A DNA stretch of 46,879 nt from an archaeon 13_2_20CM_2_53_6 (lineage in GTDB: Archaea > Thermoproteota > Bathyarchaeia > 40CM-2-53-6). Shown piece after piece: positions 8,572-17,926 of this stretch. Under the pieces are notes generated by a model, which was not told the origin of the DNA, did no database searches, and saw nothing but the letters and a program-made list of their open reading frames with translations. The position numbers were made by a program, and so were the translations under genes. The stretch spans positions 1 through 46,879 of the forward strand of contig MNDT01000026.1 of the NCBI GenBank assembly GCA_001915065.1. The letters run 5' to 3'. Position 1 is the first letter of the stretch. Each line of letters starts with the position of its first letter.

Positions 8572-9270
8572 TCAAGGGACGCTTCTAAGCCAGCCCAAGA
8601 GAGCCGCGAGAGCTTCTTGTGTCCCTTCGGTATGGGCCGGTTTCTCGCCTGGTCTCTTGAAACTGTGATCTCCATTCTCTATCCAGTGTAGCTGGGCGTT
8701 TGGGCCGATCCTTGCAACAACCTTCTCGAGCAGAGACTTTCCAGCGAAGCTGTCCCTCGTTCCTGACAGGAAGATCATTGGTCTCGTAATCCGGTAGAGG
8801 TGCGTGTCCCGCAACTGTTCAGTCCTTCCCGGCGGGTGCAAAGGGTATCCTAGAAAGAAGAGGCCGTCGACATCGACCCCGTCCGTCGCAGCGACCTGTG
8901 ATGCGATTCGGCCTCCCATCGATTTTCCCCCAATGAAAATGCGATCGGGATCGTGTTTGTTCTGCCTGGCCTGTTCGATGACTGCCCGGTAGCTTCCCTC
9001 CAATATGTCGGTCCTGTCAGGCACCTTTCGATGGGCTTCCATGTATGGAAAATTGAACTTGACCGTGATGAAACCCTGCTTTGCCAACTCAGTATGGAAG
9101 TAACGAATGAACGGCGAGTGCATGGGGCCGCCCGCACCATGAGCAATGATGAGGCATGTGGCAGGATCACGCACCTTCGACGGGATGCCGTAGACAATAC
9201 TCGTTTCGCCTCCCTTCGCAAGTTTGAGCGTCGACTGCTCGAGCCTGTAGGACTCGCTTGATGCTTCCAA
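8572..9270 (-). CDS. alpha/beta hydrolase (KANL3/Tex30-like)
   Basis: LIIAHGAGGPMHSPF, FIGGKSMGGRIAS nucleophile elbow, GDHSF catalytic His. Confidence 0.85.
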   Translation of the reverse strand: MEASSESYRLEQSTLKLAKGGETSIVYGIPSKVRDPATCLIIAHGAGGPMHSPFIRYFHTELAKQGFITVKFNFPYMEAHRKVPDRTDILEGSYRAVIEQARQNKHDPDRIFIGGKSMGGRIASQVAATDGVDVDGLFFLGYPLHPPGRTEQLRDTHLYRITRPMIFLSGTRDSFAGKSLLEKVVARIGPNAQLHWIENGDHSFKRPGEKPAHTEGTQEALAALLGWLRSVP

Positions 9271-9419
9271 AGTCTCTCCGAGATTGACGTGGCTACTTTA
9301 GTTAAAGCTCTGGGGTTTCCGCCGAATGAAGCCGAATATGGTCAAGTCGGGGAGAAGGACCTATCTTTCATGATCGAACTACGTACTGTCCGGGGAATCA
9401 CAAGTATCGTACGCGGCTT

Positions 9420-9959
9420 CTAGTGCAGAGTCCCTGAACGGGATCCTTCGCCAATCTTTCCCACACTCTGAAGGAACTCTCGCGTTTCTTGGGCCAGCCA
9501 CTCGAAGTTTTCGTAGGGGTTAACGAGAACTCTGTATCTTTCCATGAGGTGTTTGACAAGAGGCTCGAATGTCTGCCAATCGAACACGACCAAGTATCGG
9601 AGGGAGTGGATGGCAATCGTCAAGTCGATAATTCCCTCCCTTACGAGTTCTCCTATTAGCTCGTAGATGTAGCCGAAGTTTCGAGCCTCGAAGTCCTCCA
9701 GACTGTCGTCGAACCCTTCCCAGTTGATCTTGCTGTACTTTTTGACAGCGTCATGCATGTTCTTCCTCCTGCGCGCAAAGGATTCCTCGGTGATTTTCTC
9801 GAGGACCGAGAAGGATATGTTGGATTTGGTTTCAAGACTTGCTGTCTTGATCAGCTTCGCGTTCTGTCTGAGTTGAAAGACAACGAAGACAGCCCCTAGG
9901 ATAATGGCGATCGAGCTTATCGCGCTAAGGAAGCTGATTAACCAGGATAGATCGGCCAT
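9420..9959 (-). CDS. N-terminal TM protein, DUF4760-like
   Basis: Single N-terminal TM then FQLRQNAKLIKTASLETKSNISFSVLEKI helical region. Confidence 0.65.
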   Translation of the reverse strand: MADLSWLISFLSAISSIAIILGAVFVVFQLRQNAKLIKTASLETKSNISFSVLEKITEESFARRRKNMHDAVKKYSKINWEGFDDSLEDFEARNFGYIYELIGELVREGIIDLTIAIHSLRYLVVFDWQTFEPLVKHLMERYRVLVNPYENFEWLAQETREFLQSVGKIGEGSRSGTLH

Positions 9960-10084
9960 CGATAACCAATGGACTGGTGTTGACCGCTTAATATTGACCT
10001 AGAGGCTATGCCCAAACGGGAGCCGTTTTAGAGGTGCCTAGAAAAAATCATCTAATATAGATGGCCAGGTTCGGGCTGTGTCAC

Positions 10085-10219
10085 GGGCCCGTAGCTTAGC
10101 CAGATCCCTCGCGGGGTCCTAAAGAGGTAGAGCACCGGTGGAGATGTGTCTCTGGTGAAGCTTTTACCTCCGAGGAGGATACCCGGTTGTCGCGGGTTCA
10201 ACTCCCGCCGGGCCCGCCA
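10085..10219 (+). tRNA. tRNA-Lys(TTT), CCA encoded, three predicted introns
   Basis: GGGCCCG/CGGGCCC, G73, CCA; GCTT-(AGCCAGGTA + 23 nt)-GAGC; CCGG|21 nt|G CTTTTA|14 nt|A CCCGG; TTGTC; GCGGG TTCAACT CCCGC. 77 + 58 = 135 nt. Confidence 0.87.
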
Positions 10220-10260
10220 CAAACACAGCTGCCGGGTCCTGGGCTCGAGAAGAGATGTGA

Positions 10261-10818
10261 CTAGTGGCCGGATTGTGGAGCCTTGATCTTCAAGAAGGTC
10301 TGATGGAAAGCCATGGCGATGATGGCTAGGACCGCGCCGACTATTTCTATGTAGAAGCCTGTTTGGAAGCCCCACGTACGGGTCAGGCTCAGAGGTCCAA
10401 ACGTCGTCGTTTCTGTGCCGAATGGTCCGGTAATACAATTGGACGAGCCGCCACATCCATTTGAGACCGTATAGTTCACAAGCAAGGCATAGAGGATGGG
10501 GGTTAGGACGGAGACAATCCCGCCTCCCATTAGTAGACGATGAGCCTTTGGAATAGCTCCCAGCAACACAAGAATCGCTGATGCAATAGTAAGGACCCCT
10601 ATCACTGGGCCATACGTGACGAGCGTCTGGAACGTTTGGGACGAGGTCACTGACGTAGTTGGGGGGCCACTCCAGAGGGGCCATCGGACAGAGTCGTTCA
10701 CGAAGCCTGTGGTGTCGAGGCCCCACCAGTAGAGGAAAATACTCACCAAGAAGAGGGCGCCGGCTAGTAGCGCCACAAAGTTGATTCTGGGAAATTCCAT
10801 CTGTTGCTTGGTTGTCAA
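10261..10818 (-). CDS. membrane protein (4 TM, 185 aa)
   Basis: Four hydrophobic segments; no family recognised. Confidence 0.65.
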   Translation of the reverse strand: MTTKQQMEFPRINFVALLAGALFLVSIFLYWWGLDTTGFVNDSVRWPLWSGPPTTSVTSSQTFQTLVTYGPVIGVLTIASAILVLLGAIPKAHRLLMGGGIVSVLTPILYALLVNYTVSNGCGGSSNCITGPFGTETTTFGPLSLTRTWGFQTGFYIEIVGAVLAIIAMAFHQTFLKIKAPQSGH

Positions 10819-10895
10819 GCCTATTCGAAAGATGATTTGACTCGGGGTTGATTTAACTCGTTCCGTGTTCAGTGTTCTTGAACGGAGGATCGGTA

Positions 10896-11840
10896 TTAGG
10901 CGGGTACCAGATGCCGGGACGGCAGTCTTGTGGGCTTGGTCTCTCGAACTATTGTGTTCTGAAGCTTTCCCAGACTCTCGATTTTCGACTCGACGAGATC
11001 TCCTGGCTGCAAGAGATACGGCGTCTTGTCCGGCTTCCTGTAGATAGCAACCCCGGAAGGGGTTCCTGAAGTGATAATGTCTCCCGGTTCGAGAGTCATT
11101 GAGGAGAAAAATTCGACCAGCTCTTGCATCTTGAAGACCATGTTCTTTGTGCTGGAAAATTGCCTTGTCTGGCCGTTGACCCGGAGTTCCATCTCTAAAT
11201 TGTCTGGATTGCCGGCCTGGTCCGGAGTGACGAGGAACGGTCCCATGGGTGCGAAGGATGCGAAGTTCTTGCCCAGGTTGCAGAACCCCCTCTTCATCTC
11301 CGCGAACTGGATATCTCGAGCGCTAATGTCGTTGAAGACGGAGAAGCCAGCCACATAGTCTAGGGCATTTTTTTTCGAGACATCTTTGCACTTCTCGCCG
11401 ATTACAGCAGCTAGCTCCACCTCGTAATCGAGGAGTTTGACCTTTGGCGGATAGAAGACGGGAGCCTTGTGTCCCACGAGAGAGGTCGGCGACTTGAGGA
11501 AGGATACTGGAAATGGTGGTAGGCTTGCGGATCCTTCCCGTAGATGGTCGGAGAAGTTTCCTCCCAAGCATATGATCTTGGTTGGACGCGCGATAGGCGG
11601 AAGAACTGTGACGCTGTCGAGGCCGATCACGCCCTTGGCACTTTTCTCCTCTGGGTTGGCTAGCTGTTTCTTTGCGTTGTCCAACGTTTGAACAGCTCTA
11701 GCTTCGTGTTTTGGGTCGTGAAGAAAGTCTAGAATTGGTTCGGAATTCTTTTGCCCTGAGAGTTCGGCTATTCGATTCGCGTCGATCATGACGCCGATCC
11801 TATTTTCGATGGGTCTCTGTTGGAATCTCAGAAGTCTCAT
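10896..11840 (-). CDS. fumarylacetoacetate hydrolase (FAH) family protein
   Basis: KIICLGGNFSDH, YEVELAAVIG, DYVAGFSVFNDISARD, GDIITSGTPSGVA. Confidence 0.92.
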   Translation of the reverse strand: MRLLRFQQRPIENRIGVMIDANRIAELSGQKNSEPILDFLHDPKHEARAVQTLDNAKKQLANPEEKSAKGVIGLDSVTVLPPIARPTKIICLGGNFSDHLREGSASLPPFPVSFLKSPTSLVGHKAPVFYPPKVKLLDYEVELAAVIGEKCKDVSKKNALDYVAGFSVFNDISARDIQFAEMKRGFCNLGKNFASFAPMGPFLVTPDQAGNPDNLEMELRVNGQTRQFSSTKNMVFKMQELVEFFSSMTLEPGDIITSGTPSGVAIYRKPDKTPYLLQPGDLVESKIESLGKLQNTIVRETKPTRLPSRHLVPA

Positions 11841-11930
11841 TTCTCGGCGACCTGAACTGTTACGGTCGCCTAGGAACGGGTGATAATGTAAACTGTTCTA
11901 TTCTTTCGGAAACGTGCCTCGCTGGCTCTT

Positions 11931-12131
11931 CTAGATTCGGGAACTCTGCCTAGGCGTTTTCCTCATCCGGTACTGTTCCATCTCATCGAGAAGAGACAGA
12001 ACTAGTCGGACTTGTTCGCGGAGCTTCTCGCTGTTTCGGCGAATCTTACTGGCCGAGATCAAGGTGTACTGGATCGGGTCCGCCTTGACTGTTAGAGTGT
12101 AGAGATGACTGAAACTGAGGATACGCCCCAA
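11931..12131 (-). CDS. small hypothetical protein (66 aa)
   Basis: Charged helical ORF divergent from fumC; weak support. Confidence 0.35.
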   Translation of the reverse strand: MGRILSFSHLYTLTVKADPIQYTLISASKIRRNSEKLREQVRLVLSLLDEMEQYRMRKTPRQSSRI

Positions 12132-12209
12132 TAATATGGACTATTCGGAAGTGGAAGGAAGAGTCTTTTTAATCCAGATTTGCCACCGAACCGATCGAGC
12201 GTCTCGATA

Positions 12210-13616
12210 ATGGTCACAGTCGAAGAGTATCGGTTGGATAGGGACAGCATGGGAGAGGTTAAGGTTCCTAGCTCAGCATACTATGGTGCGGAAACTCAGC
12301 GGGCCTTCCAGAACTTCCCCATCTCGGGCCTTCGCCTCCCGAAGGAATTCATCCGGGCCCTGGCTCTGATCAAACTCTCGGCAGCCCGAGCCAACATGCA
12401 ACTGGGTCTGTTAGACCCTAAGAACGGCGAGGCCATTGCCTCGGCTGCCAAGGAGATTATGGAGGGTAGTTATTACGACCAGTTTGTCGTCGACGTGTTT
12501 CAGACCGGTAGCGGGACATCGTCAAATATGAACATGAACGAGGTCATCGCGAATCGAGCCATCGAGCTTCTCGGGGGCAAGAGAGGCGACAAGTCGATCA
12601 TCCATCCAAACGACCATGTCAACATGTGCCAGTCAACGAACGATGTCTTTCCCTCGGCAATCCATGTGTCGGCCGCCGAGGCTATCGCTCGCAGACTGAT
12701 TCCGAGCCTCCGAGTCTTGGCTGACGCATTGGAGAAGAAGGTGGCGGAGTTTGAGGATGTTGTCAAGGCAGGCCGAACACACCTTCAAGACGCCGTGCCG
12801 ATTACTCTGGGCCAAGAATTTAGCGGATATGCCAGCATGATACGCCACGGTATCAAACGAGCCGAACAAGCAAGAGATACTCTTATGGAATTGCCGCTCG
12901 GGGGCACTGCTGTCGGGACGGGCCTTAATGCTCATCCGAAATATTCGGAGTTGGCGATCATGGAGATCAACCGTATGACCGGCCTCTCCTTCCGCAAGGC
13001 GGAGAATATGTTTGAAGGGTTGCAGAACAAGGACGCCTCTGTCGAGGCAAGCGCCTTGCTGAAGGTCATCGCGACGAGTCTGATGAAAATATCGAATGAC
13101 CTGCGCCTGCTCAATTCTGGTCCACGAACCGCTCTAGGCGAGATCGACCTTCCGGTCATGGAGCCCGGATCGAGCATAATGCCAGGCAAGGTCAATCCTG
13201 TTATTCCTGAAGCCCTCGGCTTGGTAGCCGCCCAGGTCTACGGGAATGATGCGGCGATCGGCCTCTGCGGCTCGCTCGGCCAGCTAGAGCTCAACGTGAT
13301 GATGCCTGTTATCGCCTACGATCTGCTCCAGTCCATAGAGATCTTGGCAAACGGCTCACGAATTCTAGGCGAAAAATGCGTGATGGGAATAACCGCGGAC
13401 AAGAAACGTTGCATGGATTATGCTGAACGGACATTGATGATGGTGACGCGACTCACTCCGAAGATCGGCTACGATAACGCGGCGAAGATTGCGAAGAAAG
13501 CGATGACTGAGAATAAGTCTCTCAGAGAGGTCGTTTTGGAGGAAGGAATCTTGCCCAAGGACAAGCTGGACGAGGTTCTCGATCTAAAGAAGATGACCAA
13601 AGGCGGACGCACCTAA
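12210..13616 (+). CDS. fumC: fumarate hydratase class II
   Basis: YYGAETQRAFQNFPISG, TGSGTSSNMNMNEVIANRA, GSSIMPGKVNPVIPEA signature; start set at ATG 12210. Confidence 0.95.
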   Translation: MVTVEEYRLDRDSMGEVKVPSSAYYGAETQRAFQNFPISGLRLPKEFIRALALIKLSAARANMQLGLLDPKNGEAIASAAKEIMEGSYYDQFVVDVFQTGSGTSSNMNMNEVIANRAIELLGGKRGDKSIIHPNDHVNMCQSTNDVFPSAIHVSAAEAIARRLIPSLRVLADALEKKVAEFEDVVKAGRTHLQDAVPITLGQEFSGYASMIRHGIKRAEQARDTLMELPLGGTAVGTGLNAHPKYSELAIMEINRMTGLSFRKAENMFEGLQNKDASVEASALLKVIATSLMKISNDLRLLNSGPRTALGEIDLPVMEPGSSIMPGKVNPVIPEALGLVAAQVYGNDAAIGLCGSLGQLELNVMMPVIAYDLLQSIEILANGSRILGEKCVMGITADKKRCMDYAERTLMMVTRLTPKIGYDNAAKIAKKAMTENKSLREVVLEEGILPKDKLDEVLDLKKMTKGGRT

Positions 13617-13652
13617 CGCCCTATAATCCTGCGAGAAGAGCTGGGTAGAGTC

Positions 13653-14480
13653 ATGCTTGACACCCAGCAGATCATGAAGATCGCCCTTAGACTAGCCCAT
13701 TTCAATGCGATACCTGCAGACAGCGAGATTCACGTCAGAGGGCGAAGGCTAAGAAAACTCCTCGTCTCCATCGACGTTGGCGTAGGCGAACTATTACTCG
13801 CCAAGGACTTGGGCTGTGATGGAGTGATCGCTCACCATCCAGCTGGCGGAACAGCCCAGCTTGAAGGCTACAAAGTCTTCCTACTCCACATCGAGCAGAT
13901 GAAGGCGGCCGGGGTCCCCCCAGAAGTTGCTAGGGAGGCTGTGAAGAACAAGTATCGCGTTCTTGACATACAGCACCATCCCGAGAATTATGACCAGACG
14001 ACTAGTGCGGCGAAGAAGCTAGGACTATCCCTCGTCACGATCCACAGCCCATGCGATGAGATAGGCAGAAGGATGATGGTGGAGGCGACCAAGGGTCTGG
14101 GCGAAAAAGGGACGGTCCGCGAACTCGTTTCTCGGATCGGCGCTTTCCCTGAGTTCAAGAAGGCAGAGACCAGGATCGAAGTGAGGCTTGGCTCTCCCGA
14201 GAATAGAGCCGGCAGGGTGGTCATATCACACGCGTGTTATACGAACGGTGGCTTCGATGTCGCAAAGGCCTACTTCCAAAACGGCGTCGACACACTATCC
14301 TACATTCACATCTCAGAACCTGATTTGACCAAGCTGGCCGAGGAGAAGCTCGGAAATCTGATCGTCCTCGGACACATCGCCAGCGACTGGTTGGGCATCA
14401 ACCGGCTTCTCAAAGAACTTGAGAAAAATGACATAGAGCCGGTTCCTACAACCGACCTCGGCTTACTGGCAAGAAAATAG
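13653..14480 (+). CDS. NIF3-like dinuclear metal centre protein
   Basis: LVSIDVGVGELLLAKDLGCDGVIAHHPAGG and NLIVLGHIASDWLGINRL. Confidence 0.85.
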   Translation: MLDTQQIMKIALRLAHFNAIPADSEIHVRGRRLRKLLVSIDVGVGELLLAKDLGCDGVIAHHPAGGTAQLEGYKVFLLHIEQMKAAGVPPEVAREAVKNKYRVLDIQHHPENYDQTTSAAKKLGLSLVTIHSPCDEIGRRMMVEATKGLGEKGTVRELVSRIGAFPEFKKAETRIEVRLGSPENRAGRVVISHACYTNGGFDVAKAYFQNGVDTLSYIHISEPDLTKLAEEKLGNLIVLGHIASDWLGINRLLKELEKNDIEPVPTTDLGLLARK

Positions 14481-14524
14481 CGGTTCGTTTATCGTTGAAG
14501 GGTTTCGACCTTGTCAGGTGAAGG

Positions 14525-15235
14525 CTAAATTGTCCAGTCCTTCTTCTCCAAGGCCTCTAGGAGTTCTAAGAGAGATGATGTGATCACGTCAGGGGTTTCC
14601 TTCGAAAAGTCGTTGAACGCAGCAAAGCCGGTCCTTACGAGAACTGTCTTTATCCCTAGACGTTTACCGGCGCGGACGTCCCACCAAGAATCCCCCACGA
14701 GGAAAGCCTCTTCAGGCTCCAGCTGAAATCCTCCTAGAACCTCGCTTACAAGTCGGACCCGCTGACGGACAATCTCTTCCATCGATCCCAAAACCCCGCC
14801 GACGCCAAGATCCTGCCGGGTCCGAAGAAGATCCACGAAGGGAGCGACCGACAGATGTTTCAATTCCGACTCAACAACCCATCTCGTATACCTCATCGTG
14901 GCAACGCCCACCTTGAAGCCAGCACGTTTCAGGCTCTTGAGAATCTCAATACAGCCGATCTGCAGGGTCGCCTTGTCAACTGAACTCTGGAACACCTTCC
15001 TGTAGGACTCGTACGCTCTCTCGACAACCGCTTGGCCTTTGTCGGCAAGTGCTGTCTCGAGGACCATTCGTGGTCCAGTGCCGAGCTCATAGGCCCTGCG
15101 ATAGTAGTTGTTGATGTAGAACTCTCTGCTGATCGGCTTCGACCCCTGTTCAGTGAGTGCATGATTGATGCAGTCGAACTCCCGCTCGTCGATACTCGCG
15201 AGGGTCCCGTCCCAGTCGAAGATGGCCCCCTTCAT
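14525..15235 (-). CDS. HAD-superfamily hydrolase
   Basis: GAIFDWDGTLASI motif I; KVGVATMRYT; FLVGDSWWDVRAGKRLGIKTVLV motif IV. Confidence 0.9.
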   Translation of the reverse strand: MKGAIFDWDGTLASIDEREFDCINHALTEQGSKPISREFYINNYYRRAYELGTGPRMVLETALADKGQAVVERAYESYRKVFQSSVDKATLQIGCIEILKSLKRAGFKVGVATMRYTRWVVESELKHLSVAPFVDLLRTRQDLGVGGVLGSMEEIVRQRVRLVSEVLGGFQLEPEEAFLVGDSWWDVRAGKRLGIKTVLVRTGFAAFNDFSKETPDVITSSLLELLEALEKKDWTI

Positions 15236-15335
15236 TGTCCCAGCCTCATTCTGGCGTAGCCAATGTAACCATTTGGCTCAGCTTGGGGTTACGCACGAAA
15301 TATCATTGCACTGCAAGGATGCGCTCTAAGGGCGG

Positions 15336-15797
15336 ATGGGCTCTCTGGCCAAGAATTCCAATATTACTCAGGACAAGACTGCGGACTTTCTGTTAGCTAT
15401 CGGTGTAGGATTTCTCATCAACCTCATCCTCGGCGCCGGTCTACCACAGGCGGGTCCCTTCATAGCGGGACTCGTTGCGGGAGTAATCGTCAAGACTGGA
15501 CCTCTTCGAGGCGCATCAGCCGGCTTCCTTGCGGGGACTCTCGGCGAGCTGGCCAGCATCGCCCTCTGGGTCCTGACCAACCTCATCAGCCTTCCAGGCG
15601 CCCTGCTACCCTATGCATGGGAAACGGCGTTCGCGATAATTACAGCAGTCTCCGCGGTCATGGCGCTTTCAGGTGGCATAACCGGCAGCGTTGTGTCGCT
15701 GCAACAGTGGCCGAGGATTCATGACTTCCTCCTACGTCACAACATGAGCCTTCCGTTTCTACATCATACTGGTCAGGTTAAGATCCAAGAGGAATAG
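15336..15797 (+). CDS. membrane protein, DUF5518-like
   Basis: Gly/Ala-rich TM segments GPFIAGLVAGVIVKTGPLRGASAGFLAG. Confidence 0.65.
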   Translation: MGSLAKNSNITQDKTADFLLAIGVGFLINLILGAGLPQAGPFIAGLVAGVIVKTGPLRGASAGFLAGTLGELASIALWVLTNLISLPGALLPYAWETAFAIITAVSAVMALSGGITGSVVSLQQWPRIHDFLLRHNMSLPFLHHTGQVKIQEE

Positions 15798-15800
15798 CAG

Positions 15801-16211
15801 ATGCCGGGTGTAGGCATACAACTGCTAGACACGACCCCGAAGTGGCTGGGTCTCACGCTCGTCTGTTCAGCGTGTGCCTTGGTTGTGACGGGAGCCGGCA
15901 TCCTCGTCAACCAGCTGATCCTGTTCAGTATAACGCCGTTCTCCCTGCTGCTTCATTTCGCCTTGGCCATTTCGCTCTCTGCTTGGATTCTGAACCTTAG
16001 ATTCCAGATGACTCAGGACAGAAAGCCGCTTCTCGCCATCGGGATTGCTGTTGCTGTAGGCTCAATCTGGAGCTTGCTCCAGCAATGGTTTGGCTACTTG
16101 CAGACTGGCCTGACCAACGACATTACACTTGTCGCGGGAGCAATGCTCATGGACGCGGCCGGTGGCTGCGTCACCTACATTCTATTCCATCTAAACATAC
16201 TCAGAAAATAG
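15801..16211 (+). CDS. integral membrane protein (136 aa)
   Basis: Four TM segments, 3 nt after the preceding ORF; likely cotranscribed. Confidence 0.65.
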   Translation: MPGVGIQLLDTTPKWLGLTLVCSACALVVTGAGILVNQLILFSITPFSLLLHFALAISLSAWILNLRFQMTQDRKPLLAIGIAVAVGSIWSLLQQWFGYLQTGLTNDITLVAGAMLMDAAGGCVTYILFHLNILRK

Positions 16212-16223
16212 TTTTCCAGGTGA

Positions 16224-17165
16224 TCATGTCGGCCGACTAATCGTCCTTGCCCTGGCCGGAACGGGAACCTGCTCGCGTATCACAGTTCCCTCTTTCGGGT
16301 CTTGAGTTATTCTTTGGAAGGCCCTGATGATCTCCTTAGTGACGGGACCCGGCTTCCCTTCGCCGATCGGGACTCCCTGTATCCGAATGACAGGCACGAC
16401 CTCGGCAAGGGTGCCTGTGAGGAAAACCTCGTCTGCGTTCAGTAGCTCGTAGGGCGTGATGTCTCTCTCATGAACGTCATAGCCGAGTTCTTCTGCAAGC
16501 TTGAGAACTCTACTCCTTGTAATCCCGTGGAGTATGCCCGATGCTGAGGTGGGCGTGTGCACTATTCCCTGTTTTACCAGAAACATGTTTGAGCCGTGGA
16601 ACTCTGATACCATTCCACGGTGATCGAGCATAACGACCTCGTCGGTCCCTGCATCTATCGCCTGGAATTTGGCAAGGACGCTCTGGATGTAGTTGAGGGA
16701 TTTCAGCTCATGAGTGGTCCCGTCAACCATGTCACGCCTGTAGCTGGAGATAATAGCGGTTATTCCCTTCTCGCGAGCCTCTTTGCCGTGGGCTGGACCC
16801 ACCGGCTCGCTCATGATTATGATCGAGGGCTTTTGAGAACTTCTCGGATCGAGACCCAGATTTCCTCGGCCTCGCGTGATGATGAGCCGTATGTATGCGT
16901 CCATGAAATTGTTTCTTCGAAGAGTTTCCACGACAGCATTCATCAGCTCCTCTTTCGATAGTGGACTGTTGATCCTGGTGATTCTCAGCCCCTCCAGCAT
17001 TCGCTCTATGTGTTCGCGTAGGTGGAAGACTATTCCGTTGTAGGCGCGTATTCCTTCGAAGACCCCGTCGCCATAAAGGAGACCGTGGTCGTAAACGGAT
17101 ATTTTCGCGCTGCCCTTTGGCTGGTATTCACCGTCGATGTATACTAGCGGCTCCTTACCCGCCAT
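16224..17165 (-). CDS. ilvE: branched-chain amino acid aminotransferase
   Basis: VYIDGEYQPKGSAKISVYDHGLLYGDGVFEGIRAYNG, LKSLNYIQSVLAKFQA, EVFLTGTLAEVVPV. Confidence 0.93.
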   Translation of the reverse strand: MAGKEPLVYIDGEYQPKGSAKISVYDHGLLYGDGVFEGIRAYNGIVFHLREHIERMLEGLRITRINSPLSKEELMNAVVETLRRNNFMDAYIRLIITRGRGNLGLDPRSSQKPSIIIMSEPVGPAHGKEAREKGITAIISSYRRDMVDGTTHELKSLNYIQSVLAKFQAIDAGTDEVVMLDHRGMVSEFHGSNMFLVKQGIVHTPTSASGILHGITRSRVLKLAEELGYDVHERDITPYELLNADEVFLTGTLAEVVPVIRIQGVPIGEGKPGPVTKEIIRAFQRITQDPKEGTVIREQVPVPARARTISRPT

Positions 17166-17287
17166 AAATGTCCAGAATGAAAACTAGCTATTCGCTCTAT
17201 AAAAGGACAAGCTCCCAACATTGACAAAGCTCGGTAATCTTGACCTAAATCGTAATCTACCGGTAGACGCGACGACTCTTTCGCAGT

Positions 17288-17401
17288 GGGCCGGTAGTTC
17301 AGCCCGGTTGGGACAGATCCTCCGGTGAGAACGTCCGCCTTACACGCGGAAACCATGTCGAGGCCGCACGGTCGGGAGTTCAAATCTCCCCCGGCCCACC
17401 A
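17288..17401 (+). tRNA. tRNA-Val(TAC), CCA encoded, two predicted introns
   Basis: GGGCCGG/CCGGCCC, A73, CCA; GTTC-(28-nt loop, ~18 nt intron)-GAAC; TCCGC CTTACAC GCGGA; 23-nt variable region (18-nt intron, leaves AGGTC); GGGAG TTCAAAT CTCCC. Confidence 0.87.
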
Positions 17402-17411
17402 TTTTAGTAGT

Positions 17412-17792
17412 CTAAGACGAAGACCTAGCTCTCGCTTTTTTCCTGCACTCTTCAAGAGTGTCGACCGCGTAGCGAAGGTGTGGAATCGTGATAGATCCTC
17501 CGACTATTAGGCCGATGTTGAAAGCTTCGAAGAACTCTTCATCGTTCACCTTCTGTTCCACGCACTGAATGACATGATAAGTAACACAGTCATCGCACCT
17601 CAGAACCATTGAGGCTACCAACCCCAGGAGTTCTTTCGTTTTCTTGGGAAGCGCCCCATCGTTGTAGACTTGGGTGTCGAGATTGAAGAACCGTTTTATG
17701 CCCAGATTTCCTCTGGCTAGAATCTTCTCATTCATCTTCTCTCTGTAGTGTCTAAACTCCTCGAGCGAATGCTCATGACTCAAATTCCACAC
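17412..17792 (-). CDS. carboxymuconolactone decarboxylase/AhpD-like protein
   Basis: TKELLGLVASMVLRCDDCVTYHVIQCVEQKVNDEEFFEAFNIGLIVGGS: CxxCxxxH motif. Confidence 0.85.
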   Translation of the reverse strand: MWNLSHEHSLEEFRHYREKMNEKILARGNLGIKRFFNLDTQVYNDGALPKKTKELLGLVASMVLRCDDCVTYHVIQCVEQKVNDEEFFEAFNIGLIVGGSITIPHLRYAVDTLEECRKKARARSSS

Positions 17793-17926
17793 CAGAATAT
17801 AGGAGAAGAAACGCCAGTATTAGAATATCAGAAGATTGGTCGATTCTGCCTTGCCATCGTCGGATACGCGCCTAACATACCAGGTCGCGTTATCAAACAT
17901 GGACTCGTGGAATTAAGTCAGCTCCG

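Noticed and set aside
10052-10726. 224-aa minus-strand ORF
   Set aside because: Overlaps tRNA-Lys and the better membrane ORF 10261-10818; contains tRNA-antisense signature RRELNPRQPG.
17144-17455. 103-aa minus-strand ORF
   Set aside because: Antisense of tRNA-Val (GGDLNSRPCGL is a classic tRNA-antisense artefact).
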